A stretch of 64,000 nucleotides of DNA from Adineta vaga (GCA_021613535.1 CP075496.1:8928001-8992000), one strand, 5' to 3'. Counted from the first letter of the stretch, positions 12,820-25,679 are shown. Notes: generated by a model not told the origin, from the letters alone. Numbers and translations are program-made.

Positions 12820-15229
12820 ATGCGACACATTGATTGGCGAAGTTTGTAAGTATCCCATTCTATTGTTAAAGAAAAGACGTTCAGTTTATTGTGTAAATTA
12901 GTTTGACAACGGGCATATTGTCCATTTGTTTCATAGCACTTTGTGCCAATCGATTATTAGTATTTCATTATTATGGTAATAATATAAAATTTCCACCGTA
13001 CATCCTTTTCTGGATATGGATTATTATTACTCCTGATATTTTCGTTTTGATCATTCTATATATTTTATTGTTTTATATTGGATGGAAATATCCACAATAT
13101 GATACATATGGTATTCTATTAGGTTTATGTTTTGCAATATTTAGTCTTCTTGTTTTATCTTGCAATATTATCATGTTGACAGTAACAGGTATGTTTAAAA
13201 TTTTATTTTCATTTCTTATGAAATTGTAGAAGTTTATTAATTTTAAAATAAAATAGGTCATAATATAGAATGGAAGATTGTATTTGAAGTCGATTTTGCA
13301 GCAACGTACAGTTTATACGTACCGCATATATCTTCGTTTATATCTCTTTTAATCTCGTACTTGATTCTCGGATGTACTCTTTGGTCAATGATACATCGTT
13401 TTACTCAGAATCATATTAATTTTCATTTTATTTGCTTTAGCATTATTAAAATCTTGGTATTTTTTGCTATTCTTACATATATATTCATCACTATCTTGTT
13501 TCCTCTTCCACGCAAATATAACAATCTCTCATCGAATATAATATTAACATATTTTTCAGAATTATTAACATATTACTGGAAAACAATTGTATTTATGTCG
13601 TCTCATACACGTGAAACTGTATTAAATACTGTCACACAAGCAATTCGTGCACCATCTATTAATATTTCACATCCATTAGTTAGTTTAAAAAAACCTATTA
13701 AACATGTTTTACTTATTATTCTTGAATCTGTTCGTGCCGATACAATACCATTGAATAAAACGTTTGCTGAAACTGTTCACGCACGCTTTTCATCAGAAAT
13801 GACTGTCGATAAAGTTACACCATTTCTCAATTCATTGTGGAAAGATTCTGTTCATACAATTGCTTCCGCAACATCTTCATATACATTGAAAAGTCTTGTT
13901 AGCATCTTTTGTGGTATTTATCCATTGGCTGTTAATTTTCTAAAAGAAACAACGAAGACAAATACTTTATATGAGAAATGTTTACCTGAATTACTTCAAG
14001 AAACTTTTCAAACAAAGACTAACCAATCTATATTTCGTTCAGCTATATTCACTACAGCCCGTGGTGATTTTGATCATCAACGAGAATTATTTACTCAATT
14101 TAAATTCGATACTATCTACGATGCATCAGAAGTTTTTGATCATCTTGGATATTTACCTGATGTTGGCATGTTTGGTCCGGCTGATACAAATATTTTACCA
14201 TTACTTTGGAAATATATTGATAAAACATTGATTGACGGAGAAACCAGCCATTTATTTACGAGTTTATTACTTACTGGAACGCATGAACCTTTTACTTTAC
14301 CAGATGATTATTCTTCAAGCGAATATCAATATTTTATCGATGATTCATATGCTAATGCATTTCTCAATACTTTACATACTACTGATAAGTTAGTGAAGAA
14401 AATTATCCAGGGTTTTAAATCACGGCAACTTTATGATGAAACACTGTTCATTATAGTCAGCGATCATGGTTATGTATTCAATGATTATGGTAGTCAGATA
14501 CGAGGATTATTGAGTAATCCGTTAGAATCGGCTTTTTCAGTTCCATTAATGTTTCATAATACTTATCTTACAGCTAGAGAACTAACTGGTCAATTTACTA
14601 CAATGGATATACTACCAACAACTATGGATCTATTACTATCATCGACAAAATCGAAGAAAAAATCTACCAATCAATTGTTATCAGTTTCACAAACACGATT
14701 ACGATCGATATTATCTCAATACGAGGGAACATCAATCCTTCGAATGCAACATGAACAACAGCCTGTTCGATTTACATTTAGTTTAGCAAATCCTGGTAAT
14801 GCATTTATTATTGCTAGACAATATCCAAGAAAATTATCATATGATGTAACGAATGACGAAGTACATTTATATAATCTCGAATATGATCAAGCTGAATCGA
14901 TCGATTTACTTACTTTGGATTCTAATGAAATAACAAAATATCCATCGTGGATCGATGTGAAAGATATTGAACAATCGATACGTATATGGAAAGGACGTTG
15001 GTTTAGTGATACAATTAATATAGGTGTTTTTAGTCAAATATTATCAAAAGATAAGAATGTTAGATCAAGATTGAAATCAAATATTTTCAAGGAAGTCAAA
15101 CTTGATCTGAATGATATGATAGATTGGGCAGAACAAACATTTGAATTGACTCGTCTATGGGTGAGACTTATCAGAAAACGTTATCACAATGCTACAAAAA
15201 TATCTGCTGATAACCAGACAACTGACTAA
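12820..15229 (+). CDS. LtaS-like membrane phosphoglycerol transferase
   Basis: Three exons (12820-12845, 12902-13188, 13257-15229) join in frame and give 761 aa. The first 200 residues contain about five membrane helices. An extracellular alkaline-phosphatase/sulfatase-fold domain follows. Bacterial lipoteichoic acid synthases have the same plan. Candidate site residues: Glu261 in LLIILESVRAD, Thr310 in ASATSSYTLK, and Asp507-His508 in IIVSDHGY. Spacing is close to that of the Glu/Thr/Asp-His metal site of LtaS. A THEPF segment near residue 446 matches its substrate region. Thr in place of Cys or Ser argues against a sulfatase, which needs formylglycine. It may move glycerol-phosphate or a similar alcohol phosphate onto a surface glycan. 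Related genes are also known in fungi. Transfer from a microbe is likely but not shown. The ATG directly follows a TTTCTTCAG acceptor-like site. Confidence 0.8.
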
Positions 15230-15441
15230 TTATTGAATTATTTACTTTCTATGTTATCTTTCAAAATATAACTGTATATGATACAGGGTGAACTAATTAT
15301 ATTATTCTCTCTTATATGTTTTCTCTATTAGGCAAGAATAAAAATATCGATGAATGTTATTGAAGAAAGTTCTTAGATAAATACTCTATATGTAAAAAAA
15401 AGTATACATTTGAATTAGTTCTATCAGACAATAAGATCGCA

Positions 15442-16743
15442 TCAGCAGTCATTATTTTCTTCTAAAAAACTCTTCAAATATTGTGCAGCTGGTGGTAGAT
15501 AATATACAATTCGGTAAATTGTTTGATTATCTAATCCTTTCACTTGTTCATTAGTAACTGTCCATATATAATCTGTTAATAATTTTCTTCTTGCAAGAAT
15601 ATGTTTTGCATTAGGTAATCTTTGTGGTATTTCAATACCTAACACATCGCATATATTTTTACTCAATCGTTCATGACTAACAGATGTATTCGACTTGGAG
15701 TTAATATCCATCGCGTGAAATAAGTCAGTTATGCGTTGTGTTTTCAATATATTTACTCGCATCATTAGTTTATGTGTTATATCATGTGCCATTAAACGAA
15801 TGTTATGATCAGATTGACCTACTTGTGAATAGATACCACAAGGAACAAATTGAATAACATCATTAGCACACATTCTATGTCGATAGGCATAGATATAAGC
15901 TTCTGTTTGAATTGCTGTTTCAACACCGAATCCATGTGGTATATCAATATGTGTTATGAATTCTAGATTAGCTCCGTATATACCTGCTAATTGTGCAGGA
16001 TGTTCAGTAATATCTCGCAGATATGAACTCAATAATGCATCGCGCATTGGTCACCATGTAAATCGGCTAGCTCGTCCACCACTTGTCAATGCTCCATTAT
16101 CTTCACCTTTTCTAGTTAAACGTGATACAAATGGAAGAATAAGTTTCAAAGATGGCTTTTCAACAAATGCACGAAGAATTTGCATGAGTTCAATAATACT
16201 CAAACCTACATCAGTATCAGCAAATATAACTAAATGTTTAGTTGGATCTTTCTCAGTACGTAATGCATTCATTATACCAAACCACATATTTGTACCTTTA
16301 TGATGTATTTCATCAGGAATTTTATATTCTACTCCACATTCTTCTGCTTTAAAAAGTGGAACATTCATTTCTTGTACTATTTCTCGAGTATTATCATTTG
16401 AAGAATTGTCATAGACTGCAATATTTCCAAGTTGAAATTCACGAAAGAACATCATTTGTTCAAGCGTTCTACCAATATTGATCGCTTCATTACGTGCCGG
16501 TAAGATGATCGATGCACGAAGTCCTTTTCCACGCATAAGAGCAATTGTTTCTAACATGGATTGAGGAGTTGGTAGACTTCGATTTAACCATGCATAGTTT
16601 GGATAGAAATCTGGATCATTAGGATAACCTTCTAAACGTTTCTGAATACCCGAATGTTCAAATATCATTTGCACCACATCATAATCTTTCGGTGTTAAAA
16701 GATTTTGAAATTGAACACTTTTTTTCGAATAAATAAATTTCAT
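15442..16743 (-). CDS. GT2/GT81-like glycosyltransferase with in-frame TGA
   Basis: One frame of 434 codons is interrupted by a single TGA at 16051-16053, after ASRFTW; the next in-frame ATG is at 16047. The N-terminal half has a GT-A fold: RASIILPARNEAINIG, then VYDNSSNDNT, a KGTNMWFGI segment and a DTDVG metal motif. The C-terminal half has GFGVETAIQTEAYIYA and GQSDHNIRLMA, as in glucosyl-3-phosphoglycerate synthases and relatives. Such enzymes make glucosylglycerate precursors, which act as compatible solutes in bacteria and archaea. The exact donor and acceptor are inferred. The TGA may be a fresh nonsense mutation, a sequence error or a read-through codon; both halves otherwise look constrained. 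It converges with the LtaS-like gene, whose stop lies 212 bp away. Confidence 0.65.
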
Positions 16744-17168
16744 ATTGATGTATAGAATTATAACGAAATTAATAATTTGATCTTTTGATACGCAGGTTTT
16801 CTTTCAAAAATATATCGTATATGGACAAAAATAAGAGTGATATAAACACACATATTTATTTACTCGATTTTTTCGCTCTTCTTTATTTGCTAAAAAAAAG
16901 TAATCAACCGAATCGTTATCACCGAAAAACAAGTATGCGAGGTATACTTGTTTTTTTTATGAAATTATTTCTGTCGAACTTATAAATAATCATGTACATA
17001 TATATATATTTGTCCTTAAATGTAGTTAATCACCATGACTTGAGAGCATTACTCAGCAATACATTAAATCGATTTACATGTTTATAATTAATGACAAGAG
17101 ATATTCTTTTATCAAAATTAGATTTAACGAATTGATAATTGAAAGCTTTTATTTACTACATAGATAAA
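16744..17168. other. Intergenic, no gene recognised
   Basis: AT-rich spacer upstream of the glycosyltransferase and downstream of the transporter gene. It contains a short (TA)n tract near 17000. Confidence 0.5.
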
Positions 17169-19648
17169 TTAAGTCGATATCAATGAAGGGAGAATGTCCG
17201 TGTTAGATAGATGATTTACTATAGTTTGTTGATCCTTTTGTCTTCGAACTAAAGTTGGAATAGCAAATAGGATAGCACCACTTATCACTACAAAACCACC
17301 AAAAACAAAATAAGACCATAAAAATGGATTTGCATGTGATTCAAATGCGTCACGCATTGCGCCTAAATAGAAAACAAAAGAATCAAAAAAATCAATAATC
17401 AGAAAAAAACATCAAACAAATTACCAGCTACTGGTGTTCCTATAGCAGTTGCAATACCTTGAAAAAGTAAAATAATACCCATTCCATTGGATAGTTTATA
17501 AAGACCAACAAGATCAACAGTAATAACTGACGTTAAACCAATATAACCACCAGAAAAGAAACCAAAAAATGAAGCATAAATTATATGAGGAAGAATATGA
17601 GAACCACTATATGGTGCAACAATTGTTGCAATACCAGCAATAATTAGTGTTACATTGTACAAGATTAAACGATTGACCTGAAATAAAAATTAAAAACTAT
17701 AAATTCAATCATTTATTCGTCATTCATACCCATGTTCGATCGGCTAAGTAACCGATTATAATATGACCAACACATGTTGAAAATCCAATAGCCATAATAA
17801 CAAATTTTCGATGATTTTCTTCGACATGTGAATCTTTTGCAAGATCATGTGCAAAATTATACGGAACAAAAAAGCCAAGACTGGACAAAAAATTTGATAA
17901 TGTAAATAAAGCAAATGCATGATTTTTCAATAGTTTTAAATTAATTTGCGTTAATAATTGTCTAATAATTGATTCTGATTCTTCGTCATCATACGTCGTC
18001 GTTGTACCGTTACGTAAATGTTCATTTCTTAGTTTATTGGATTGATTTATTTTATCATTATAATGATCACCATCAAGTAATGTATTCGGTAAAGATATTC
18101 GACGTAAACTACCTTTATATAAAACATTATGTTGAATTGTTTCGATAGATCGAAGTTGTGTTGTAGACAATTTTGATAAAGATTTCCATCCATGCTCACT
18201 ACTTGTACTACCATTTGGCGTTTCAGGTACAGCTTGTAAAAATGATGGTGATGTATAACGTCGATCATATGATGAACGTCGACGATCATTGCAATTCTTT
18301 TTTGTTGATGTTTCAAGAAAAGGCAAACTAAATAAAGAAACTAAAGTTAAGAAAAGAATAAGTAAGTTTTATTAATGTAATTCTTTTAGATCAAAAATTT
18401 TGCTTTCAATCATCATAAATTATGAAAGATATCTTGAAGTATCAAATCATGATATCGTTTTGATGTGAAATCGTAAAATAAATCTCTATATTCTATTAAC
18501 CATCATAAAACATGTTTATATCAATAGATTAGAAAAAAAGTGGTCCTCGATATATTTTGATTTGAATTCACTGCTTTTTCTTATACATACCATAGAGTAG
18601 AACTTTCAAGATAAACGTACCTTTGTTGGTCTGTAAGTGATCGATTTGTTTTATTAGTATTGTATAAGGTAACTGTTGTTTTATTAGCTTGTCGTTTGGC
18701 TTCTGCTCGTAATTTCAATCGTGTACGACGTTGTTCGCTGAGTTCAATCGGTAGAGGAACCTAAATAAATATTTATATCAAATTAGAAAATAAAAGAATT
18801 AATTGTTTACCATAAGAAAACCAAAAATAGCACATAGGAAAAGAAGAATTGATTCAAGTAGTAGAGCACCTTTATAATCATTCGAAAAGAATCGTTCCAT
18901 CATCCAAGGTATAAAGAATGGAAATGCAATTGTTCCTAAACCTGATCCACAATCTGCAATACCTATTGCAAATGAACGTTTTCGTTCAAAATAATATCCA
19001 ACAGACACAATTGCTGGTAAATACATAAGACCACAACCAATACCTAAATGGAATGAGAGAAATTTGAGAAGAAAATATCGAAAATATTCCAGTGATACCT
19101 GCAATTAAACCAATTGTTATATAATAATAATAAACATTAGTCCACCATCGACTAAGAAAGAAACCAAATGATGCTAGAATTCCGCCAACAATTGTAATTC
19201 TTCGAGAACCAAATGTATTTGTGAAAACTGTCGAAATAGGTGCTAAAAAAATGAAACCAATATCTTCGACAAAAGATTAATCATGTATTATTTTAACAAA
19301 CCTGCAGCTAAAGTAATTGACTCTAAGAAAGCAAAAATAATTGAAACATAACCTCGATTATAACGTAAACTAATTAACATGGGTTCCAAATAAATATCAC
19401 CCATGGAATAAGTAATTCTATATTAACAGAATATCTGTGAATTGAAAATACAAGAAATAACTAACTTACCCATCCATAATAAAATGGATCATAAAAGATG
19501 AAAAGACAATAACCCATCCCCAACCACCATCTGGAACGACTGGTTTGGAAATTGTCTGTGTCCTATGACTACTATTCGGTGGATCTGATAGGTCATTATC
19601 ATTCAACTCAGAAATCATCTCTCTATTTACCTCGAACATATAATTCAA
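17169..19648 (-). CDS. Monocarboxylate transporter (SLC16 family)
   Basis: Eight exons were joined by eye with every phase matching: 19648-19470, 19417-19302, 19242-19099, 19043-18811, 18760-18621, 18327-17730, 17677-17425 and 17362-17169. Introns are about 50-60 bp except one of 293 bp. The product is 618 aa. It opens with the SLC16 signature PDGGWGWVIVFSSFMIH in the first membrane helix. A TVFTNTFGSRRITIVGG loop follows, then six helices, a large charged and Ser-rich cytoplasmic loop, and six more helices. This is the normal 12-helix plan with the long central loop of the family. It would move lactate, pyruvate, ketone bodies or another monocarboxylate with a proton at the plasma membrane. 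The substrate cannot be read from sequence. The gene is intact. Confidence 0.92.
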
Positions 19649-20762
19649 AAAGAAAACTGAAAGTTAATATGAAGTATAATTGTTTTATAACAAGACTATA
19701 TACACCACATTGTCAGAATATTGTTGCTTTTTTTACTTTCTGTACTTGTCCTTTTCAATAGAAGAAAAAAACAAAGATAACGATTCTTCGTCACATTATA
19801 CCTGAATAAAAAAGAATAAAAAATAACGAATTATACGCAAACATATGAGTAGAGAAACAGAATCAAATATTAGTTGTTTTTCTCCGTTACTAATCGATTT
19901 TATACATAACACACGTCTACTGTGCAAGGATATGTTAAAAGTATTTATCGGACAAATAGTTGTGTAGTAAATATCGTATATTATTCAGAGAAGAAACAAT
20001 TTAATGAACTAGATTGTTATATAGGTCAGTTTTGATCGATTGCTAGCAACAATATGAAATCCATCTCTGATATATCTTGGACAACTACTATGACGGAGTT
20101 TTTTTTCTTCTTAACTTTCCTGCAGAGCAAGGTCTGAAGTTTTGAGAAAAGAAAAGAAGTTGAAGGTAATGTCTTAGTAATAAATATAAATCCAACATGT
20201 TTAAGATGCGGTTGGCATACTTTGATGGTTAAATTAACGAAGCCTGAATTGCATTCATTGGATTCTATGAAAAAGTCTTATGTTCTTCTTTACTTCGATG
20301 ATAGTGAGGTCCTTTTTATCATTGAATAAATGTATATAGGTATTGCAATACGTCGGAGGATTGAAAAATGAACAATATTTGAGGCAAATTCTATACTGGA
20401 TGGGAAAAAAGGAGATATTCTTATTTTTTCACTATCGTACACACTTGAATGTGTGTTAAAAACAATGAATGATGAATGTCGCTGAACCAACGTCTGTCTA
20501 ACTTTGAATATACAATATACATATAAAAGAAAATATTCGAGCAACTACAAACAATCGAACATTCGCACGTTTTCTCTGGTACTTCTGTCCAAATAATGTC
20601 TATCTAACGATATACAAATCAACTGTAGACACTGTACTGTCTCATTCTTTTAGAAGTGTTTCAATGGAAAGAAAGTAAAACACACACTATATGAGTGTAT
20701 ATACATGTATTGAAAACAATAACTAGAAAATCAGTAAATAATGAATGTTTTCATAATAATAA
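19649..20762. other. Intergenic, no gene recognised
   Basis: About 1.1 kb between the transporter start and the 3' end of the next minus-strand gene. No conserved reading frame, repeat or RNA gene was recognised. Confidence 0.5.
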
Positions 20763-21737
20763 TTATGAACTATTCGTTTTATTTTCAGTAGTTTTTTTAA
20801 TATAATCATCGTAAGTCGGCAATATGAACGATTGTTCTTGAGTTTCGACTGATGATTGCAGAGACAATTCATTGTATGCTGGTGGTAAAGGTGAAGGAGA
20901 TTGTTCAGTGAAGGTAATTCTGATTGATTCTGAAAGTAGTAGTTGATTTGATGCAGGAACATTTATTGGTGTGTATACTAGAACAGAATTTGGTAACGTT
21001 GTACTAAGACTTGGATCGATTGTTTGTCTATTTGTATTATTAGTATTGTTTTCTTGATTCGACGTTATACAAGTTTTATAGCAGCATCGAAGGCAGCACA
21101 TAATAATAGGCAGACTTAGGATGATTCTAGACCATATTTTGTAAAACCGTGCTGTGGTATCATGCTGTTCTGTGAAACTTGTACAGTAATTTTGAGATCC
21201 ACATATTTGATGATCTAGAAAAATAAATAAACGAAGCATCAACTATATATCCAAAGCAATGTATTTTGATAAATTACGAGAACAACACCATATATTCGGC
21301 AGTCGACCACATGTTCGATCTAAAGTGAAGATATAAAGAGAATTTATTTACGATAGATTTACTATTCAGTACCCTGAATGAAAAGCTGAATTGTAAACAT
21401 CTATGCAAACAATCCTCATCTCAACGAAAACTTTCATACCTCCGAGACATATATTTTTGACATAATATGAAATATCATCATATTTTTTATCGTAAGTTTT
21501 CGCAATCGAAGGTTCAGAAAACTTCGGGTTTCGATATCTTGCTTCCATTGATTGTAAGCGTGGTTGGTTTATTTTGTCTGCATCTGACAGTGATAGTACG
21601 CGTCGAAAACTATCTTTCAAATGTGATCGTTGAGTTGTGGCAGAATATGCTTTAGTAGAATAGTCTTCGATGTACTCTTCAGATCGTATTGATTTTAATT
21701 GTAATAAGATAAAAATGAAACTTGAATAATATCTCAT
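20763..21737 (-). CDS. Small Cys-rich membrane protein with PPxY motif
   Basis: Three exons (21737-21440, 21319-21278, 21214-20763) join in phase 1 and give 263 aa. A signal peptide (MRYYSSFIFILLQLKSIRS) is followed by a charged region. Next comes a compact cysteine cluster with TCG, WCCS and QICGSQNYC, and a membrane segment (IILSLPIIMCCLRCC). The tail is Ser/Thr/Pro-rich and has PPAYNEL and LPTYDDY, candidate WW-domain-binding sites near the C-terminus. This plan is that of Shisa and WBP1/VOPP1-like adaptor proteins, which bind WW-type ubiquitin ligases and affect receptor trafficking. The middle exon of 42 bp is essential for the cysteine pattern. The family link rests on architecture, not on a clear sequence match. 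Confidence 0.65.
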
Positions 21738-23250
21738 TGTTTTAATTAAGATATTTTGACAGACAATGTTATATAAATCAATTAATTTTTATCAAAAATA
21801 TGGTTAAATAAATCGTAACTCCATACAATGTTTCATTTGTATTTCTAAATTTTCGATCTCATTTTATAGGAGAAAAGAATATTATCATTCAACAGTTAAA
21901 ATCTATTTTCTCTCTTCATGTAGTATAGATTTCAAATGAAGACAAAATTATTCCCATACTGATAAGAAAAGAAATATCATTCCAGCAGTCAATTCTGAGT
22001 CATACATCATGGGGAACAAAGGAAAAAAAATCGACATTCTCTCTCGTATGCATAACAATTACCTAGTGTATTTTTACGTTTTTGTTCTTGTTCGTTTGAT
22101 GCACATGGAATTTGCACCTTTTCTTTTTAAATAGGTACTTTAAATTATGCTATTTTGACGCAAACTGAATTTACATCGCTTCGGTTCTTTTCTATAAAGT
22201 AACAGTCTACCCAAGAAATTCTGTATCTTATATACATATTTTATCTATGAATATTAACGACGTTGTGAATGTGTTTCAGTTAAGTAAACGAGAGGAAGTG
22301 TGTTTTAGCACTATACTGATTCACTTCTTATTGAATTATATTAAAGATTATTCACACACTTACAATAGTCATCAGTTTAGTTTTATGTACATTCGAATAT
22401 AGTACAAATAGATGAATTTCATCAGCAGACTGTTGTCTGAGTACTTTCGTTCTTAAAAATATGCTAATATTTGAAGAAAAAAGAATACAGCTTTCATCAG
22501 AGCGTTCATATACTTAAAAAAGTTCAATAATGCTAAGAATTATGTTGCAATCATATTAATGTGATGAAATGGCGACGATGAAATTGCATATGAGTATATC
22601 CGTTCTGTAACATCTGCTCGTTTTTAAAAGAAAATTAATGTCTTAGTGTACCATAGTTTTAGAAATTTTTTCTTATCGTGAAAAAGTCTACTAATATGGT
22701 TTAATGTGCAAAAATAAATCTCAATAATTATCATGATTATACTTTAAATACGAAATAAAAGACTAGAAAAAGAAAAAAAAATTATACTCAAATTTTAACT
22801 TTTAATCTGACAAATTAACACTGTAACGGTCTGGGTTTTCTATCATGAAATAGAGTTTACACAGCATACCATACTATGTGCAATGTTTTGAAACATTGTC
22901 AAGTACGTGACTAACAACCGAGAGTCTGATTTCGATCCGTAATGAAAAAAACATATGTGAAAAAGACAATTCATAGATGGAAGATTATTATGCAATGACA
23001 ACATATTTTTTATTGTTTTTCAATGACACAAAAGAGTTACATACATCAATAATATCGATCAGAGAATTCTATTTTGATCGATATTAGAATAACCGAACGA
23101 ATAGATGATGAGTAAAACGGATGATAGCTAAGTTATTCTTTAAACTCAGAAAGCATAATTGACACACAATTCAATCCAATGATAAATATTACAAGAAATT
23201 GTTTGTATAGAATCAATTTCACTTTAAGTTCATTTGTTTTGAATAATTGA
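21738..23250. other. Intergenic, no gene recognised
   Basis: About 1.5 kb of AT-rich DNA with no open frame of note on either strand. It contains the upstream flank of the small membrane protein gene. Confidence 0.5.
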
Positions 23251-24213
23251 TTAACGATTGGTTTGTAAAGCAATACCTATAGATGATTTCATTCGACATG
23301 GTCTCCGAAAGATTTTTCTTAATTTTTGTTTTAAATCTGGTAAGGAATTTAAACAAACAAATGGTAATGAGAATAATAGCCAATATGTAATAAAAAAGAA
23401 ATATAGTTGTAAATCAACACCAACATCAGCTGGTAAACCAAGCATATGAGCAATGTACATCACTGTAATTGGTAAATTAAAAATAATAAATACTGAAGAA
23501 ATCAATAACATTTGAATAGTCATTTTACGATGCTTTCGCCATTGAATTGCTTGTTGACGTAAACGTTTTTCGACAATCACTCGAATTACTAAAGCTATGT
23601 TAAATATAGCAATAATCATTGTCAACATACACCCATGTACACCTAATTCATATGGACCAAGAAATGGATCATTTAAATAACATGGAACAGCACCACATAC
23701 TGGTAAATCATATATATATTTACTTTCACAAGATAAGAAGAATAAGATCCATGTATAATAAGTAATAGCATAAACAATGATCAGTCCTAAAGGTAGATAA
23801 TGTGCAAAAACTCGTCGTTTTCGAGTTGCTAACCATGATGGACAAAATATTAGAATATGTCGTTCAATTGAAGCCCATGCAGTTAACATACTACATGTAT
23901 AGTAAAAACCAAGATCAACAACCCACCAAATAAGACAATGACCTGGTATTGATGGCCAAACTTTTCCAACACGAATGAAATTTAAATATAATGGAACATC
24001 AATACAGATGAAAATAAATCCAGTTATATTTAAAAGAATAATTGTATGAGTATTTAATGAACGACGTTGATTAGAATCCATAATAAAATGATAAAGAATA
24101 AAGATTGAACATGAAAGTGCTGGAATTTCTGATACGAATAAAAGCCAAAATCGAATTGTACGGGATAGTGAAACTTCACGTGAACTGTATGTTGAACTGG
24201 TTTCGTTGTCCAT
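23251..24213 (-). CDS. Rhodopsin-like GPCR, single exon
   Basis: A 320-aa protein with seven predicted membrane helices and an N-terminal Asn-glycosylation site. At the end of helix 3 it has SIERHILIF, an ERH variant of the DRY motif. Helix 6 is preceded by the basic QWRKHRKMTIQ segment, which couples to G proteins in class A receptors. Cysteines in the helix 3 region and the second extracellular loop (PVCGAVPC) can form the usual disulphide. The usual NPxxY in helix 7 appears as LNSLPDL. The gene has no intron. The paralogue at 44619-45569 shares the same odd motifs. The ligand is unknown; peptide or odorant roles are possible. Confidence 0.85.
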   Translation of the reverse strand: MDNETSSTYSSREVSLSRTIRFWLLFVSEIPALSCSIFILYHFIMDSNQRRSLNTHTIILLNITGFIFICIDVPLYLNFIRVGKVWPSIPGHCLIWWVVDLGFYYTCSMLTAWASIERHILIFCPSWLATRKRRVFAHYLPLGLIIVYAITYYTWILFFLSCESKYIYDLPVCGAVPCYLNDPFLGPYELGVHGCMLTMIIAIFNIALVIRVIVEKRLRQQAIQWRKHRKMTIQMLLISSVFIIFNLPITVMYIAHMLGLPADVGVDLQLYFFFITYWLLFSLPFVCLNSLPDLKQKLRKIFRRPCRMKSSIGIALQTNR

Positions 24214-25679
24214 CTTATTCGATTACTTCTTTTGAAAGAATTATATATTCTTTGTGGTTATAAAGAATAATGCTTTTGATTATTTCTATGCAAGATTTTA
24301 TAATTCTTGGAATGAAACGAGATGGAATACAAAGGAAATAAACAGAATGAGGTTAATAGTTATCAGTTTCAGTACTAAAATTAGTATCTTCTCCCACTTG
24401 TCATAGATCTACTCCTCTTACTCTCTCATATGGTTGACATAACGTGAAGGCTTAGATAGGAAGTTCCTCAAATCTGTCATTGAAAGATATTTTTATGCTA
24501 ACCAAAGAAGCTTCACTTCATTCATGTCTTTAAATAAATGTTGAAGTGTAAAAGAGAATCTCATCTATGATAATATATGATAACGTAAATGGTTAGCATC
24601 TACCTTATGAACTGCTAAGTTTTCCTTTGATCTTTAATGGAAACACGCAATGGTGTCACATTAGTAATAAAAGCTGAAGGAAAAACAATAGAAGACTGAA
24701 AACGCACTATAGTATCATTCATTATACATTCAACAATATCAGAGTACTATAAGCATGTATCCAGTAAGAGTGCAACAGCAACAATATCATGTTCAACAGT
24801 AAAATTGTCTATTGATAGCTATTCTTCTAGAAAAAGCAATTTCATAATAATCAGTATAAGATAAAAAAAAAGTCATTTAACGGAAATCAGTTTATAAGAA
24901 GACTAATTTAACGGTAACTGAGATGTATCGATACACGAATAATCCATAATTGCTTTTCTGAATAAATCTCTTCAAGAGAATGTACTGATATATAGTAAAT
25001 ATCAATGCAAACCAATATTTGCTTGGATATTCTGTCATTCACTAATTCGTGCGCAGGTGAAGTTTGCTTTTATATTAGAAAATTCAAAGTATGCATCATG
25101 AAGTTGCTTATTAACACTTTAGAAGAGAAACACGTAATAAACCATATCAATATTTACTTTCTGTGGGGATTTTTTACGTCGTCCTATAATCAAAATTTTA
25201 AATAGAAATATAAATAATGACTCGTTCGAACTGAAATAACACTACATAATACTCTCAAAAACTTGGTCTTCAATACTAATGGAGTATGCAACAGCACGAT
25301 CAAGACGCAAACGGTCATGTTCTGATACCATGAGCTCATAATTTCTTTAATTTGTAAACAATTGGAGTGTACTAGTGTATACTTAAAGTATACTCTTTTA
25401 CGTCAGCTAAGAATGAATTAAAAATAAAAGTCAATCATTTTTAAGAACTGGATTTCAATATTTTTTTTATTAACTGGGAATAAAAATGGACCAACAAGTT
25501 TATTTCACCCTAGAATTCATTACCATAGAAAGATTTATATACAAGATAATTTTAGCAAAAGTAAAATGTTCGTGAAATTTAATTCCACATCTAAGAATTT
25601 ATATTTACAAAAAATTATTGATCATAAATAAACTGATGTGTCGAAGAATATTTTAAAATCGTTCTTCGTTCGAAACCAT
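24214..25679. other. Intergenic, no gene recognised
   Basis: About 1.5 kb upstream of the GPCR and downstream of the ADP-ribosyltransferase pseudogene. The short frame at 25005-25205 shows no family character. Confidence 0.5.

Noticed and set aside
20290-20544. Minus-strand frame of 84 aa
   Set aside because: No family pattern, and no ATG context or partner exon.
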